Below, piece by piece: positions 8,537 through 16,091 of a stretch of 64,000 nt of DNA. Position 1 is the first letter of the stretch. Each line of letters begins with the position of its first letter. The notes under the pieces are model-generated. The model had not been told where the DNA came from, did not search any database, and saw only the letters and a program-made list of their open reading frames with translations. Made by a program: the position numbers and the translations under genes. Source of the stretch: Candidatus Nanosyncoccus alces (lineage in GTDB: Bacteria; Patescibacteriota; Saccharimonadia; Saccharimonadales; Saccharimonadaceae); the NCBI RefSeq assembly GCF_004138395.1, contig NZ_PRLM01000001.1, forward strand, positions 62,001-126,000. Direction: 5' to 3'.

Positions 8537-9625
8537 ATGAAATATTTAGCAGTTTTGGGGCGACAACCAGAGGTATCAGCGGCGGAGCTAGGTGCTTTAT
8601 ATGAAGATGTCGAACTATTATCTGGTAAGGTAGCTGTTTTTGATTCGGAACAAGAGCCTGATATCGCTCGTTTGGGTGGGGTTTTGAAAATTGCTGAGAA
8701 GATGGAAGCTAAGCCACTAGTGTATTTATCGGGTTTGTCTGGAGGAAAGATTACACTGGGGATTTCTGATTATTCCAAGAGTGCTTCACGAAAGAGTGCT
8801 ATGATAGAGGCACTAAAATTGAAAAAGATTTTGATACGGCATGGGCAGAGTGTACGAGTGGTGGAAAATAAGGAAGCGACGCTTTCTACTGCGACTTCTT
8901 TACATAATGGGCTCTCCGGCAAAAATGAACGTAAAATTGAATTTATCAAGGTGGATGATGTTTGGTATAAAGTAATTGGAGTGCAAGATATTGGTGCGTA
9001 TGCAAAGCGTGACCAGGCGAGGCCAGCGCGGGATGCAAAGGTGGGTATGCTACCACCGAAGTTGGCTCAGATTTTGATAAACCTGTGCGGAAATCTGAAG
9101 CCAGGTGCGGTGGTTTTAGATCCGTTTTGTGGGACTGGAGTGGTACTGCAAGAGGCGTTGTTGATGGGATATAGGGCGTACGGGACTGATATTAGTGAAA
9201 GGATGATACAATACAGTGAAAAAAATTTGAATTACTTTGGTTTTGATGGGTATAATGTAGAAGTTGGTGATGCGACGTCTTTTAAATGGTCACAACCTAT
9301 AGACGCGGTAGCTTGTGAAGGATATCTTGGTAAACCGATGTCACAGATTCCGTCTGGCGTCAGTCTGAAAGAAGAGAAACAAGAATGCGGGACGATAGTT
9401 TTAAATTTTTTGAGAAACTTGGTGGAGCAGATTGTGCCTGGCACTCCGGTAGTAATTGCAGTGCCGGCCTGGCTGAGAGAAGATGGTGAATATTCTCGTT
9501 TAGAGGTTGTTGACAAGATAGACGAACTGGGGTATAATGTGGATAATAAAATGCGCGAGGGGCTTCTTTATCATCGAGAAGGGCAAATCGTAGCAAGAGA
9601 TATAATAATTTTAAGGAAGAAATAA
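8537..9625 (+). CDS. TRMT11/Trm-G10-like SAM-dependent RNA methyltransferase
   Basis: 362 residues. The C-terminal half carries a Rossmann methyltransferase: motif I DPFCGTGVVLQEA and the acidic ribose-binding YGTDIS. The preceding MLPPKLAQILINL segment is typical of UPF0020/Trm-G10 enzymes that make N2-methylguanosine in tRNA. The N-terminal half resembles the substrate-binding half of this family but I cannot confirm a THUMP domain. Motif IV, usually D/N-PPY, reads CEGYLG here. The stop codon TAA directly abuts the rpmA ATG, so the two genes are translated as a unit. Exact tRNA position modified is unknown. Confidence 0.75.
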   Translation: MKYLAVLGRQPEVSAAELGALYEDVELLSGKVAVFDSEQEPDIARLGGVLKIAEKMEAKPLVYLSGLSGGKITLGISDYSKSASRKSAMIEALKLKKILIRHGQSVRVVENKEATLSTATSLHNGLSGKNERKIEFIKVDDVWYKVIGVQDIGAYAKRDQARPARDAKVGMLPPKLAQILINLCGNLKPGAVVLDPFCGTGVVLQEALLMGYRAYGTDISERMIQYSEKNLNYFGFDGYNVEVGDATSFKWSQPIDAVACEGYLGKPMSQIPSGVSLKEEKQECGTIVLNFLRNLVEQIVPGTPVVIAVPAWLREDGEYSRLEVVDKIDELGYNVDNKMREGLLYHREGQIVARDIIILRKK

Positions 9626-9898
9626 ATGTCACATGTGAAAGCTGGCGGTACCGCCAAGAACGTCCATAATAATGCTGGCCAGCGCCTAGGCGTTAAGCGT
9701 TTTGGTGGCCAGAAAGTTAAGAATGGCGAGGTTCTAGTTCGTCAAACTGGGGCCACGAAGATTGCTGGTCCAGGTACCTATATGTCACGTAATTTTACTA
9801 TTCATGCGGCAAGGGATGGTGTGGTAACTTTTGTGAAGACAAAAAAGACACATTTTTCAGGGAAGAGCCTGCCGCGTGTTCGTGTAGAAGTGCGCTAA
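9626..9898 (+). CDS. rpmA: Ribosomal protein bL27
   Basis: Large-subunit protein near the peptidyl transferase centre. 90 residues; the conserved core reads QRLGVKRFGGQKVKNGEVLVRQ and GNIV-type strands follow. The start replaces the usual AHKKGGGS with SHVKAGGTAK and there is no cleavable Firmicutes-type N-terminal extension. In most bacteria rpmA pairs with rplU (bL21); here it follows a tRNA methyltransferase instead. Confidence 0.95.
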   Translation: MSHVKAGGTAKNVHNNAGQRLGVKRFGGQKVKNGEVLVRQTGATKIAGPGTYMSRNFTIHAARDGVVTFVKTKKTHFSGKSLPRVRVEVR

Positions 9899-9908
9899 TT
9901 GAGATTAG

Positions 9909-9937
9909 ATAACCCCCGGATTGGGGGTTATTTTTTG
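9909..9937 (+). terminator. Terminator after rpmA
   Basis: Stem ATAACCCCC/GGGGGTTAT followed by TTTTTT. The next gene's -10 region begins immediately after the T-run. Confidence 0.92.
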
Positions 9938-9946
9938 TGATATAAT
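9938..9946 (+). promoter_or_regulatory. Extended -10 promoter, leaderless
   Basis: TGA-TATAAT, ending 6 bases before the ATG at 9953. The upstream terminator occupies the place of a -35 box, so this promoter must rely on the extended -10. Confidence 0.8.
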
Positions 9947-9952
9947 CTTTTT

Positions 9953-11008
9953 ATGGCTAAGAAGAAAAAGTTGAAGTTCTCTTTTCGGGCGATCTTGTCT
10001 GTGCTAACGGTGATTTTGGTAGGGTACGTAGTTTATCGGAATTGGCCGGATATTTTGGATACTGTTGACCATTTGGGTGAGACGAATGTATTCGTACTAC
10101 TACTTTTGATACCGGAACAACTATATATGTATTATGCTTGTGGTCAAATTTTTTTCTCATATCTTAGGAATCGGAAGAATGTGCAGAAGTTTTCTGGAAA
10201 AGAGATTTTGTTGATTTCAACGGAGTTAAATTTTGTGAACCATGCTATACCGGCAGGAGGAGTGGGTGGATTGGCATTTTTGACTTATCGGCTTTTACCG
10301 TACAATGTGACGGCAGGGCAAGCGAGCTTCTTGTATCTTTTTCGTTATGCAGTGACGACAGTAATTAATTATGTGCAAGCGCTGATTGCTATAGGGGTAT
10401 TATTGATTTTAAATTTAATACCAGATGAGGCGAAATGGATTATACCGGTGTCGCTTTTGATGAATATGGGTGTATTTTTCTTCCTGTGGTTGGTAATTTA
10501 TGTTGCTAGTAGTGGGAAAAGGATTGAATTTTTTTCGAGGACGGTTTCAAGAATCATGAACCGTGTAGTGAGGATTTTTACATTTGGTCATAAGCGTCAA
10601 TTGATGAAGTATGAGAAAATTAGCAATTATTTTGCAGACATCCACGAAAGTGTTAAGATTGCGAAGGAAAATAAGCGATATCTAAAGAAGCCGGCGGTAT
10701 GGGGCGTAGTCTATAGTTTTTGCGAAATTGCTACTTACTGGATTGTGGCGATTTCTTTGGGAAGGCCAGAACTTTTGCCGTTTATTATGGTGGGAGAAGC
10801 GATTGGCTCGGTATTTGACGGAATTGTACCATATGGATTGTATGAGCTTGGCATGGCAGGGGTTATGATTGCACTTGGAGTAGATTTTCCCACGGCGACG
10901 ATAATTACGGTAATGACAAGAGTTGTTACTTTGTTGTTTACTATTGTTTCGGGATCGTGGCCTTACTATCGAGCGATACGAGGTAAGAAAAATGCAGAGC
11001 GAGATTAA
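9953..11008 (+). CDS. Flippase-like integral membrane protein (YbhN/UPF0104 type)
   Basis: 351 residues with a basic N-terminus (AKKKKLKFSF) and about eight hydrophobic helices. The pattern NFVNHAIPAGGVGGLAFLTYRLL followed by TAGQASFLYLFRYA matches the lysylphosphatidylglycerol synthase TM-domain family (flippase-like, TIGR00374). Related proteins move or modify membrane lipids. No soluble synthase domain is fused. The final 17 bases overlap the start of xseA, implying cotranscription with exonuclease VII. Substrate unknown. Confidence 0.8.
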   Translation: MAKKKKLKFSFRAILSVLTVILVGYVVYRNWPDILDTVDHLGETNVFVLLLLIPEQLYMYYACGQIFFSYLRNRKNVQKFSGKEILLISTELNFVNHAIPAGGVGGLAFLTYRLLPYNVTAGQASFLYLFRYAVTTVINYVQALIAIGVLLILNLIPDEAKWIIPVSLLMNMGVFFFLWLVIYVASSGKRIEFFSRTVSRIMNRVVRIFTFGHKRQLMKYEKISNYFADIHESVKIAKENKRYLKKPAVWGVVYSFCEIATYWIVAISLGRPELLPFIMVGEAIGSVFDGIVPYGLYELGMAGVMIALGVDFPTATIITVMTRVVTLLFTIVSGSWPYYRAIRGKKNAERD

Positions 11009-12083
11009 GCTTACACCGACCGAATTTTTGGCCGTGACAAATCAAAATTTAGAGTATGCTTTTAGTGGGGTGACATTAGAGGGTGAAGTAGTAAGTTTTA
11101 AGATTAATCAGGGGAAATGGGTATTTTTTGACGTAAAAGATGCGGGGTCGAGTGTATCGTGTTTTATGACACTTTTTCAATTGAGAATGCCCTTGAAGGA
11201 TGGGATGAAAGTGACAGTGCGTGGTGTGCCGAAGGTGACAAAATGGGGGAAATTCTCTTTTACGGTAACTGCAGTGATGCCGGTGGGAGAGGGAAGTCTG
11301 AAAAAATCATATGAATTGTTGAAGAAAAAGTTGACGAACGAGGGGCTGTTTAACGTGGAGCGAAAGCGTCCACTGCCAGGAGATTTGACTAGATTGGGTG
11401 TAGTGTCTAGTGTTGATGCGGCTGGCTATGCTGATTTTGTGAAAATTTTGAATGCGAGGTGGGGTGGCATAGATGTGCAGGTGGCTCATACACAAGTGCA
11501 AGGTATGGATGCTCCGGATCAAATTATTAGAGCGTTAAAATATTTTAATGAGCGTAGCGAGGTTCAAGTGATTGCAATTTTACGAGGCGGTGGGTCAGCG
11601 GATGATTTGGCTTGTTTTAACGATGAGGAGTTGGTACGGACGATTGCGGCATCTAAGATACCAATAATTACTGGCATAGGGCATGAGGTAGACGAATCTT
11701 TGGCCGACTTGGCTGCAGATGTGCGAGCTTCAACGCCATCTAATGCAGCGGAAATGCTGACTCCGGATAAACGTTCGATAAAAATAACCGTTAATGACTC
11801 TGTGCTAAGGGTAAAGAACGTTGTGCTGAATAAGATTGAGTCAGCCAGTCGTGAAAAGGTAGAAAAGATGAATCAGTTGTCACGAGATATTAAAGGTCGG
11901 ATTGATAATTATGCGAGTGGGCTGGAGCAAAAATTGAAAATTTTAGAAGCATTAAATCCGGAGGGTATTTTAAAACAAGGTTATGCGATTTTGACAGGGA
12001 AGATTTTTCCCGGTGATGTTGTAAAAATTACAACATATAAACAAGAAATTAAAGCAGAGATAAAGGAGGTTTATGAGCGATAA
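10992..12083 (+). CDS. xseA: Exodeoxyribonuclease VII large subunit
   Basis: Single-strand-specific exonuclease subunit. 363 residues from the ATG at 10992, which follows GAGGT and gives the canonical start MQSEIKLTPTEFLAVTNQ; upstream in-frame codons lie within the previous gene and are not used. An OB-fold (about 10-100) is followed by the catalytic domain (LGVVSSVDAAGYADF, ILRGGGSADDLACFNDEELVR, TGIGHEVDESLADLAAD, ASTPSNAAEML) and a coiled C-terminus ending at the conserved LKQGYAILTG. It overlaps both neighbours and pairs with xseB downstream. Confidence 0.95.
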   Translation: MQSEIKLTPTEFLAVTNQNLEYAFSGVTLEGEVVSFKINQGKWVFFDVKDAGSSVSCFMTLFQLRMPLKDGMKVTVRGVPKVTKWGKFSFTVTAVMPVGEGSLKKSYELLKKKLTNEGLFNVERKRPLPGDLTRLGVVSSVDAAGYADFVKILNARWGGIDVQVAHTQVQGMDAPDQIIRALKYFNERSEVQVIAILRGGGSADDLACFNDEELVRTIAASKIPIITGIGHEVDESLADLAADVRASTPSNAAEMLTPDKRSIKITVNDSVLRVKNVVLNKIESASREKVEKMNQLSRDIKGRIDNYASGLEQKLKILEALNPEGILKQGYAILTGKIFPGDVVKITTYKQEIKAEIKEVYER

Positions 12084-12270
12084 AATGAGCTTAAAGCAGA
12101 AAATTGAATTGTTGGATGATAAAATAGAATGGTTTTATTCGGATGAGTTTGATTTGGCTAAGGCTGAGGAGAAATATAAGGAGTCAACTGAGCTGGCGAA
12201 AGAGATAGAGAAAGATTTGTCGGAGCTTAAGAATAAGATTGAAGTTTTGGCTGAAGATTTTAGTAAATAG
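12073..12270 (+). CDS. xseB: Exodeoxyribonuclease VII small subunit
   Basis: 65-residue helical hairpin subunit that wraps the XseA coiled coil. LAKAEEKYKESTELAKEIEKDL is cut short here but shows the typical charged amphipathic pattern. The gene overlaps xseA by 11 bases and has a strong site, AAAGGAGG, inside the xseA end. Assignment rests on size, helix pattern and position after xseA. Confidence 0.88.
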   Translation: MSDKMSLKQKIELLDDKIEWFYSDEFDLAKAEEKYKESTELAKEIEKDLSELKNKIEVLAEDFSK

Positions 12271-12272
12271 TG

Positions 12273-12281
12273 TGGTATAAT
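12273..12281 (+). promoter_or_regulatory. Extended -10 promoter, leaderless
   Basis: TGG-TATAAT, ending 6 bases before the ATG at 12288. Confidence 0.8.
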
Positions 12282-12287
12282 GGGCTT

Positions 12288-13073
12288 ATGGATAATGGAC
12301 AAATGCCTCCGGTACAACCAGTGCAAGCTATGCCGCCGGTGCAGTCGGCTCAGGTGATGCCGAATGGCATGCCAATGGTGCAACAAGTACAGGTGGTGCC
12401 AGAGAAGAAGAAAGACATAGCTGGTTTAGTAAAAACTATTGTAATTGTGATGGTTTCTTTGATTGCTGTGACTTTTATTGGGTTGTTTATTTGGATGTTT
12501 GTACAATATAATGACGTGCAAGCGGATGTTGATGGGCAGATTAATATAGCAGTGGCAGAGGCTAAGGATGAGCAGGCTATGGAAGATGAAGCGGAGTTTT
12601 TGGAACGAGAAAAATATCCATATAAAACGTTCTCTGGGCCGGCGGATTATGGTCAATTAACTTTTGAATATCCAAAGACTTGGAGTGTGTATGTAGCAGC
12701 AGCGGCGACTAATGGTGGTGATTTTAACGCGTACTTTAATCCAATTCAAGTTGACGCGGTGGGCAAGGAAACCATCAATGCTTTGAGACTGACAATTAGG
12801 GATAAAAGCTTTGAAGATGTGACGGAAGAATATCAAAAGGCGATGGATAAAAAGAATTCGAATTTAACAGTGGAGTCGGTTACGGTTGGGGATGCAGCTA
12901 AGAACAGTGAGGTTACGGCCAATCGTTATACTGGTACGATCCCGAATACAGATTTAAGTGGTTATATTGTGGTCTTTAAGATTCGGGATAAAACAGTGAT
13001 TTTGCAAACTGATAGCGTGTTGTTTAAAGATGATTTTGACAAGCTGCTGGGCACTATAGTGTTTAACTCTTAG
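12288..13073 (+). CDS. Membrane-anchored protein with PsbP-like outer domain
   Basis: 261 residues. A Pro/Gln/Met/Val-rich cytoplasmic N-terminus (about 1-45) precedes one transmembrane helix (about 52-77) and an extracellular domain beginning at YKTFSGPADYGQLTFEYPKTWSVYV, whose start resembles PsbP-like folds found in small bacterial lipoproteins. The ATG at 12288 is chosen over the in-frame GTG at 12270 because a -10 box lies between them. Role unknown. A similar architecture (Pro-rich tail, TM helix) recurs at 55119. Confidence 0.7.
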   Translation: MDNGQMPPVQPVQAMPPVQSAQVMPNGMPMVQQVQVVPEKKKDIAGLVKTIVIVMVSLIAVTFIGLFIWMFVQYNDVQADVDGQINIAVAEAKDEQAMEDEAEFLEREKYPYKTFSGPADYGQLTFEYPKTWSVYVAAAATNGGDFNAYFNPIQVDAVGKETINALRLTIRDKSFEDVTEEYQKAMDKKNSNLTVESVTVGDAAKNSEVTANRYTGTIPNTDLSGYIVVFKIRDKTVILQTDSVLFKDDFDKLLGTIVFNS

Positions 13074-13082
13074 TCTAGATGG

Positions 13083-13091
13083 TGTTATAAT
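13083..13091 (+). promoter_or_regulatory. Extended -10 promoter, leaderless
   Basis: TGT-TATAAT, ending 6 bases before the histidine kinase ATG. Confidence 0.8.
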
Positions 13092-13097
13092 GGGGGT

Positions 13098-13781
13098 ATG
13101 GATAAGGAGGTAGATGGGATTTTGGTGGCGGCGCATGAGTTAAAAGCGCCTTTGGCAGTGTTGAGACAATTAGCTTTATCGTTTGGTGAAATGAATGCGG
13201 GTGGTGAGCATATTCGTACAGAGATGGTGAGCGTGTCAGAAAGGGCGATAAAGCAAGTGAATGATTTAGTGAAGATTCGTCGTTTGGAGGATGGTCTGTT
13301 CTCTATGGAACCAGTGGCGGTGAGAGAAGTGTGTGATGCAGTATCCCATGAACTTAGGTATTTATTCCGTTACAATTATAGGGATTTACATATTAAGTAT
13401 ACTAATAAGTCACGTTTAGTAACAGCAAATCGAGATTTGCTCTATAGTGTGGTATATAATTTTCTCCTAAATGCGATGCATTATTCTGATGACGGAGCAA
13501 GAGCAGAATTAGTTGTGCAAGATGCAGCGGATAAGGTAAAAGTGACAATACGGGATTATGGCCCGACTTTGCCAATAGACATATGGCGTGAAATTAAGAG
13601 AGGTTGGATTGAGAAGCCCACTTCTATTGCAATGCGGCCGGGTTCTTCTGGGCTGGGTCTTTATATCGCCTCTAGGTTTTCACGATATATGCATGCGGAT
13701 GTTGGTGCGGTAAGACATCGGGATGGTACGAGTTTTTATGTAAAACTGCCAATTTCTAAACAGGCGAGTTTGTTTGAATGA
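13098..13781 (+). CDS. Soluble sensor-less histidine kinase
   Basis: 227 residues consisting only of a dimerisation/phosphoacceptor helix pair and an ATPase domain. The H-box HELKAPL begins at residue 14, so nothing precedes it. The N-box is NFLLNAMHYS, the G1 box is a weakened DYGPTLP and the G2 box GSSGLGLYIA is intact. There is no membrane helix, PAS or HAMP domain, so any signal must come from a protein partner or the cytoplasm. The gene overlaps the receiver gene downstream by 4 bases (ATGA). Confidence 0.85.
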   Translation: MDKEVDGILVAAHELKAPLAVLRQLALSFGEMNAGGEHIRTEMVSVSERAIKQVNDLVKIRRLEDGLFSMEPVAVREVCDAVSHELRYLFRYNYRDLHIKYTNKSRLVTANRDLLYSVVYNFLLNAMHYSDDGARAELVVQDAADKVKVTIRDYGPTLPIDIWREIKRGWIEKPTSIAMRPGSSGLGLYIASRFSRYMHADVGAVRHRDGTSFYVKLPISKQASLFE

Positions 13782-14125
13782 TTTTTGTAATTGATGACGA
13801 CGACATTATGGCGGAGTGTGTTGTTCGGGCTATTAACCGCAAAGAGGTACAAGTTTTTTCTAGTGCAATAGAGGCGATGAACGAGATTGCGGGGGGTAAT
13901 GTGCCGGAGATGATATTTTTAGATATATTACTTGATGGGCCAGACGGGTTTACTTTTTTACAAGATCTGGTTTCTTATGCGGATACGGCGGTGATACCGG
14001 TAGTCATTATATCGTCACTGGACTTTAGTGGAAAAGATATGTCTGCGTATGGAGTAGTGGGAGTATTAAATAAGGATATTATGAAGCCGGGAGATATTAG
14101 AAGATATGTTGAACAATATGCGTAA
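13778..14125 (+). CDS. Stand-alone response regulator receiver
   Basis: 115 residues covering one REC domain: acidic pocket IDDDD near the N-terminus, phosphoacceptor Asp in FLDILLDGPDGF, conserved Ser in IISS and the switch Lys in LNKD. There is no DNA-binding or enzymatic output domain, so it acts by protein contact like CheY or Spo0F. Translationally coupled to the kinase upstream (ATGA) and overlapping recO downstream. Confidence 0.88.
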   Translation: MIFVIDDDDIMAECVVRAINRKEVQVFSSAIEAMNEIAGGNVPEMIFLDILLDGPDGFTFLQDLVSYADTAVIPVVIISSLDFSGKDMSAYGVVGVLNKDIMKPGDIRRYVEQYA

Positions 14126-14786
14126 GGATGTACGGACTTTGGGGTATGTGTTGAGACGTACTAACTATGGTGAAGCGGATAGAATTTTGGATATCATCAC
14201 GCCGGAAGGTAAACTGTCGGTGATGGCGAGGGGCGTACGAAAGGAAAGATCTAAATTAGCGGGAGGAGTGGAACTATTTACTTTGACGGATTTTAATATT
14301 CATCTGGGAAAAAGCGAATTGGGGGTGCTGACTGGGGCTAAGATGGTGAAGCATTACAGCGATATTATTAAGGATTTTGACAAAATAGAGCTAGCTGCTA
14401 TGGTTTTGAAGCGAGTTAGCAAGGTAGCTGGTGATACGGAGAATGCAGAGTATTTTAGAGTAGTAGATCAGGGGCTGATGGCTTTGAATGATGGAGACGA
14501 TTTGGGATTAATCGAGGCTTGGGCGTTATTAAACATTAAAAAAGCGATGGGTGAGGAAGTAAATTTGTACCGTGATTTAGCGGGTAAGAAGTTGTCTTCG
14601 GAGGTGAGTTATCGTTGGGATGAGATCGAGCAAACTTTTGTGGAGGATGCAAATGGGAGGTATGGTGCAGATGAAATTAAGTTACTTAGATTAATAATAA
14701 GTAGTGACTGGGGGATGGTGCGGCGAGTAAGGTTGGAAAGCGGGATGGTGGAGCGGATTTTGTGGTTGGCGCGCACAGTGGTATAA
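14106..14786 (+). CDS. recO: DNA repair protein RecO
   Basis: Recombination mediator that helps load RecA on SSB-coated DNA. 226 residues; the N-terminal OB-fold shows the family pattern TLGYVLRRTNYGEADRILDIITPEGKLSVMARGVRK. The usual C-terminal CxxC zinc site is not visible, which is common in some lineages. Start uncertain: ATG at 14106 or 14118, both inside the end of the receiver gene. The 4-gene continuity with a two-component pair is unusual. Confidence 0.85.
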   Translation: MLNNMRKDVRTLGYVLRRTNYGEADRILDIITPEGKLSVMARGVRKERSKLAGGVELFTLTDFNIHLGKSELGVLTGAKMVKHYSDIIKDFDKIELAAMVLKRVSKVAGDTENAEYFRVVDQGLMALNDGDDLGLIEAWALLNIKKAMGEEVNLYRDLAGKKLSSEVSYRWDEIEQTFVEDANGRYGADEIKLLRLIISSDWGMVRRVRLESGMVERILWLARTVV

Positions 14787-14787
14787 T
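14779..14787 (+). promoter_or_regulatory. ppa extended -10 promoter
   Basis: TGG-TATAAT overlapping the recO stop. The ATG is 25 bases on, preceded by AAGGAG, so this mRNA has a short leader. Confidence 0.75.
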
Positions 14788-14812
14788 GTAAGGGTAAAAA
14801 TAAGGAGATAAA

Positions 14813-15454
14813 ATGGCAGATTTTAATAAAGTTTTGACACCTGGGGATTATGAAAAAGGTGAATTGAATGTAGTAATTGAGATACCAACTGGGTCAAATC
14901 ATAAGATTGAGTGGGATCGTGAGCATGCTTGTTTTATGTTGGACCGAGTAGAGCCGGTGGCGTTTGCGAAGCCTTGTAATTACGGCTTTATTCCACAGAC
15001 GATAGATGAAGATGGTGATGAATTGGATGTGTTGATGATTACTGATCAGCCACTTACAACTGGAATTTGGATGAAAGCAAAGATTCTTGGCGTGATGAAA
15101 TTTGTGGATGGTGGCGAAGTGGATGACAAAATTATTTGTGTGCCGGCGGACGATCGCAATAATGGTGATAAATACCAAAAATTGGAAGATTTGCCAGAAC
15201 AATTAATTAGACAAATTGAATTTCATTTTAATCACTATAAGGATTTGAAGAAGCCTGGCACAACAGAAGTGAAGGCTTTTGAAGGCGTAAAGGAAGCTAA
15301 GGAAGTGATTAAAGCTTCGATTGAACGTTATGAAGAAGCTCACCCAGAGTTAAAAGTAAAGAAGGGTGTAGAAAGTGCTATGGAACAAGCAAAAACGGCA
15401 GTGTCTGGTACGATTGATGCGGCTAAAAAGGCAATTAAGGAAGTCACAAAATAG
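14813..15454 (+). CDS. ppa: Inorganic pyrophosphatase, family I
   Basis: Hydrolyses pyrophosphate and drives biosynthetic reactions forward. 213 residues; the active-site signature DEDGDELDVLMI and KPCNYGFIPQT are intact. The catalytic domain covers about 1-178. A Lys/Ala-rich amphipathic tail of about 35 residues extends beyond the usual family end. The gene has its own promoter and ribosome binding site and a terminator after it. Confidence 0.96.
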   Translation: MADFNKVLTPGDYEKGELNVVIEIPTGSNHKIEWDREHACFMLDRVEPVAFAKPCNYGFIPQTIDEDGDELDVLMITDQPLTTGIWMKAKILGVMKFVDGGEVDDKIICVPADDRNNGDKYQKLEDLPEQLIRQIEFHFNHYKDLKKPGTTEVKAFEGVKEAKEVIKASIERYEEAHPELKVKKGVESAMEQAKTAVSGTIDAAKKAIKEVTK

Positions 15455-15468
15455 TTGGCTTAGCTATC

Positions 15469-15499
15469 AAAATACCCCCAAAAGTGGGGGTATTTTTTG
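15469..15499. terminator. Terminator between ppa and convergent gene
   Basis: AAATACCCCCA/TGGGGGTATTT with T-run on the plus strand; an A-run on the other side lets it act on the minus strand too. Confidence 0.9.
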
Positions 15500-15510
15500 T
15501 TGGAAACTGA

Positions 15511-16053
15511 TTATTTTTCGTTTTCTTCAGTGGTTTCGTCGATCTCTACAGAATTATCAGAATCATCTTCAACGTCATTGAAGTTCATATTTTTAAGCAT
15601 TTCCATAAATTCAATTTGTTGTTTGACGTCAGAAGCAGTCATTTCGGCGTATTGATCTTCGGTCATTTCGACTACGACGTATTTGCCATTGACGGAAATG
15701 TTCTTAACGCCAGTTTGATCTTCAGCATTTTTGTATATCTCAAGGGCTGATTTGGCAGTGGCGGTGTCGGCAAATTCCATATAAGTAGTCATACCGGTAA
15801 TACTGTCACCAGAGTAGTTGTAAACGATGTGTGTCTTGATTGGCGTTAAGGTTTCCTCTTCTGAATCGGTTTGGTCAGAGTCAACGGTTAAGACGTACTT
15901 AGCGTCATCTGAGACAAAGTATGCGTCGTTTAGTGTAGCGGAGCCTCCACGAGTGGCGAAGAATATTGCAACCGCAACCACTCCGATTACTAGTACGGCT
16001 GCACAGATACCGATGATTAAGTTTTTATTGTTTTTCTTAGCTTTTTCAGCCAT
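15511..16053 (-). CDS. Membrane-anchored protein of unknown function
   Basis: 180 residues: basic N-terminus (AEKAKKNNKN), a hydrophobic helix (about 12-34), then an outside domain rich in Asp, Thr and Ser with an acidic tail (DDSDNSVEIDETTEENEK). The hydrophobic segment may be an uncleaved signal anchor. No family recognised. A ribosome binding site AAGGAG lies 5 bases from the start and the -10 box is 22 bases upstream. Confidence 0.75.
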   Translation of the reverse strand: MAEKAKKNNKNLIIGICAAVLVIGVVAVAIFFATRGGSATLNDAYFVSDDAKYVLTVDSDQTDSEEETLTPIKTHIVYNYSGDSITGMTTYMEFADTATAKSALEIYKNAEDQTGVKNISVNGKYVVVEMTEDQYAEMTASDVKQQIEFMEMLKNMNFNDVEDDSDNSVEIDETTEENEK

Positions 16054-16075
16054 AATATCTCCTTATTATGGTGGT

Positions 16076-16084
16076 ATTATAGCA
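16076..16084 (-). promoter_or_regulatory. Extended -10 promoter with short leader
   Basis: Minus-strand TGC-TATAAT, 22 bases before the ATG at 16053; AAGGAG sits in the leader. Confidence 0.75.
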
Positions 16085-16091
16085 TAAGTTG

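Noticed and set aside
557-14125. UGA recoded to an amino acid, as in Gracilibacteria
   Set aside because: UGA ends genes at expected lengths (for example the histidine kinase at 13781), and an SPF-type RF2 is encoded.
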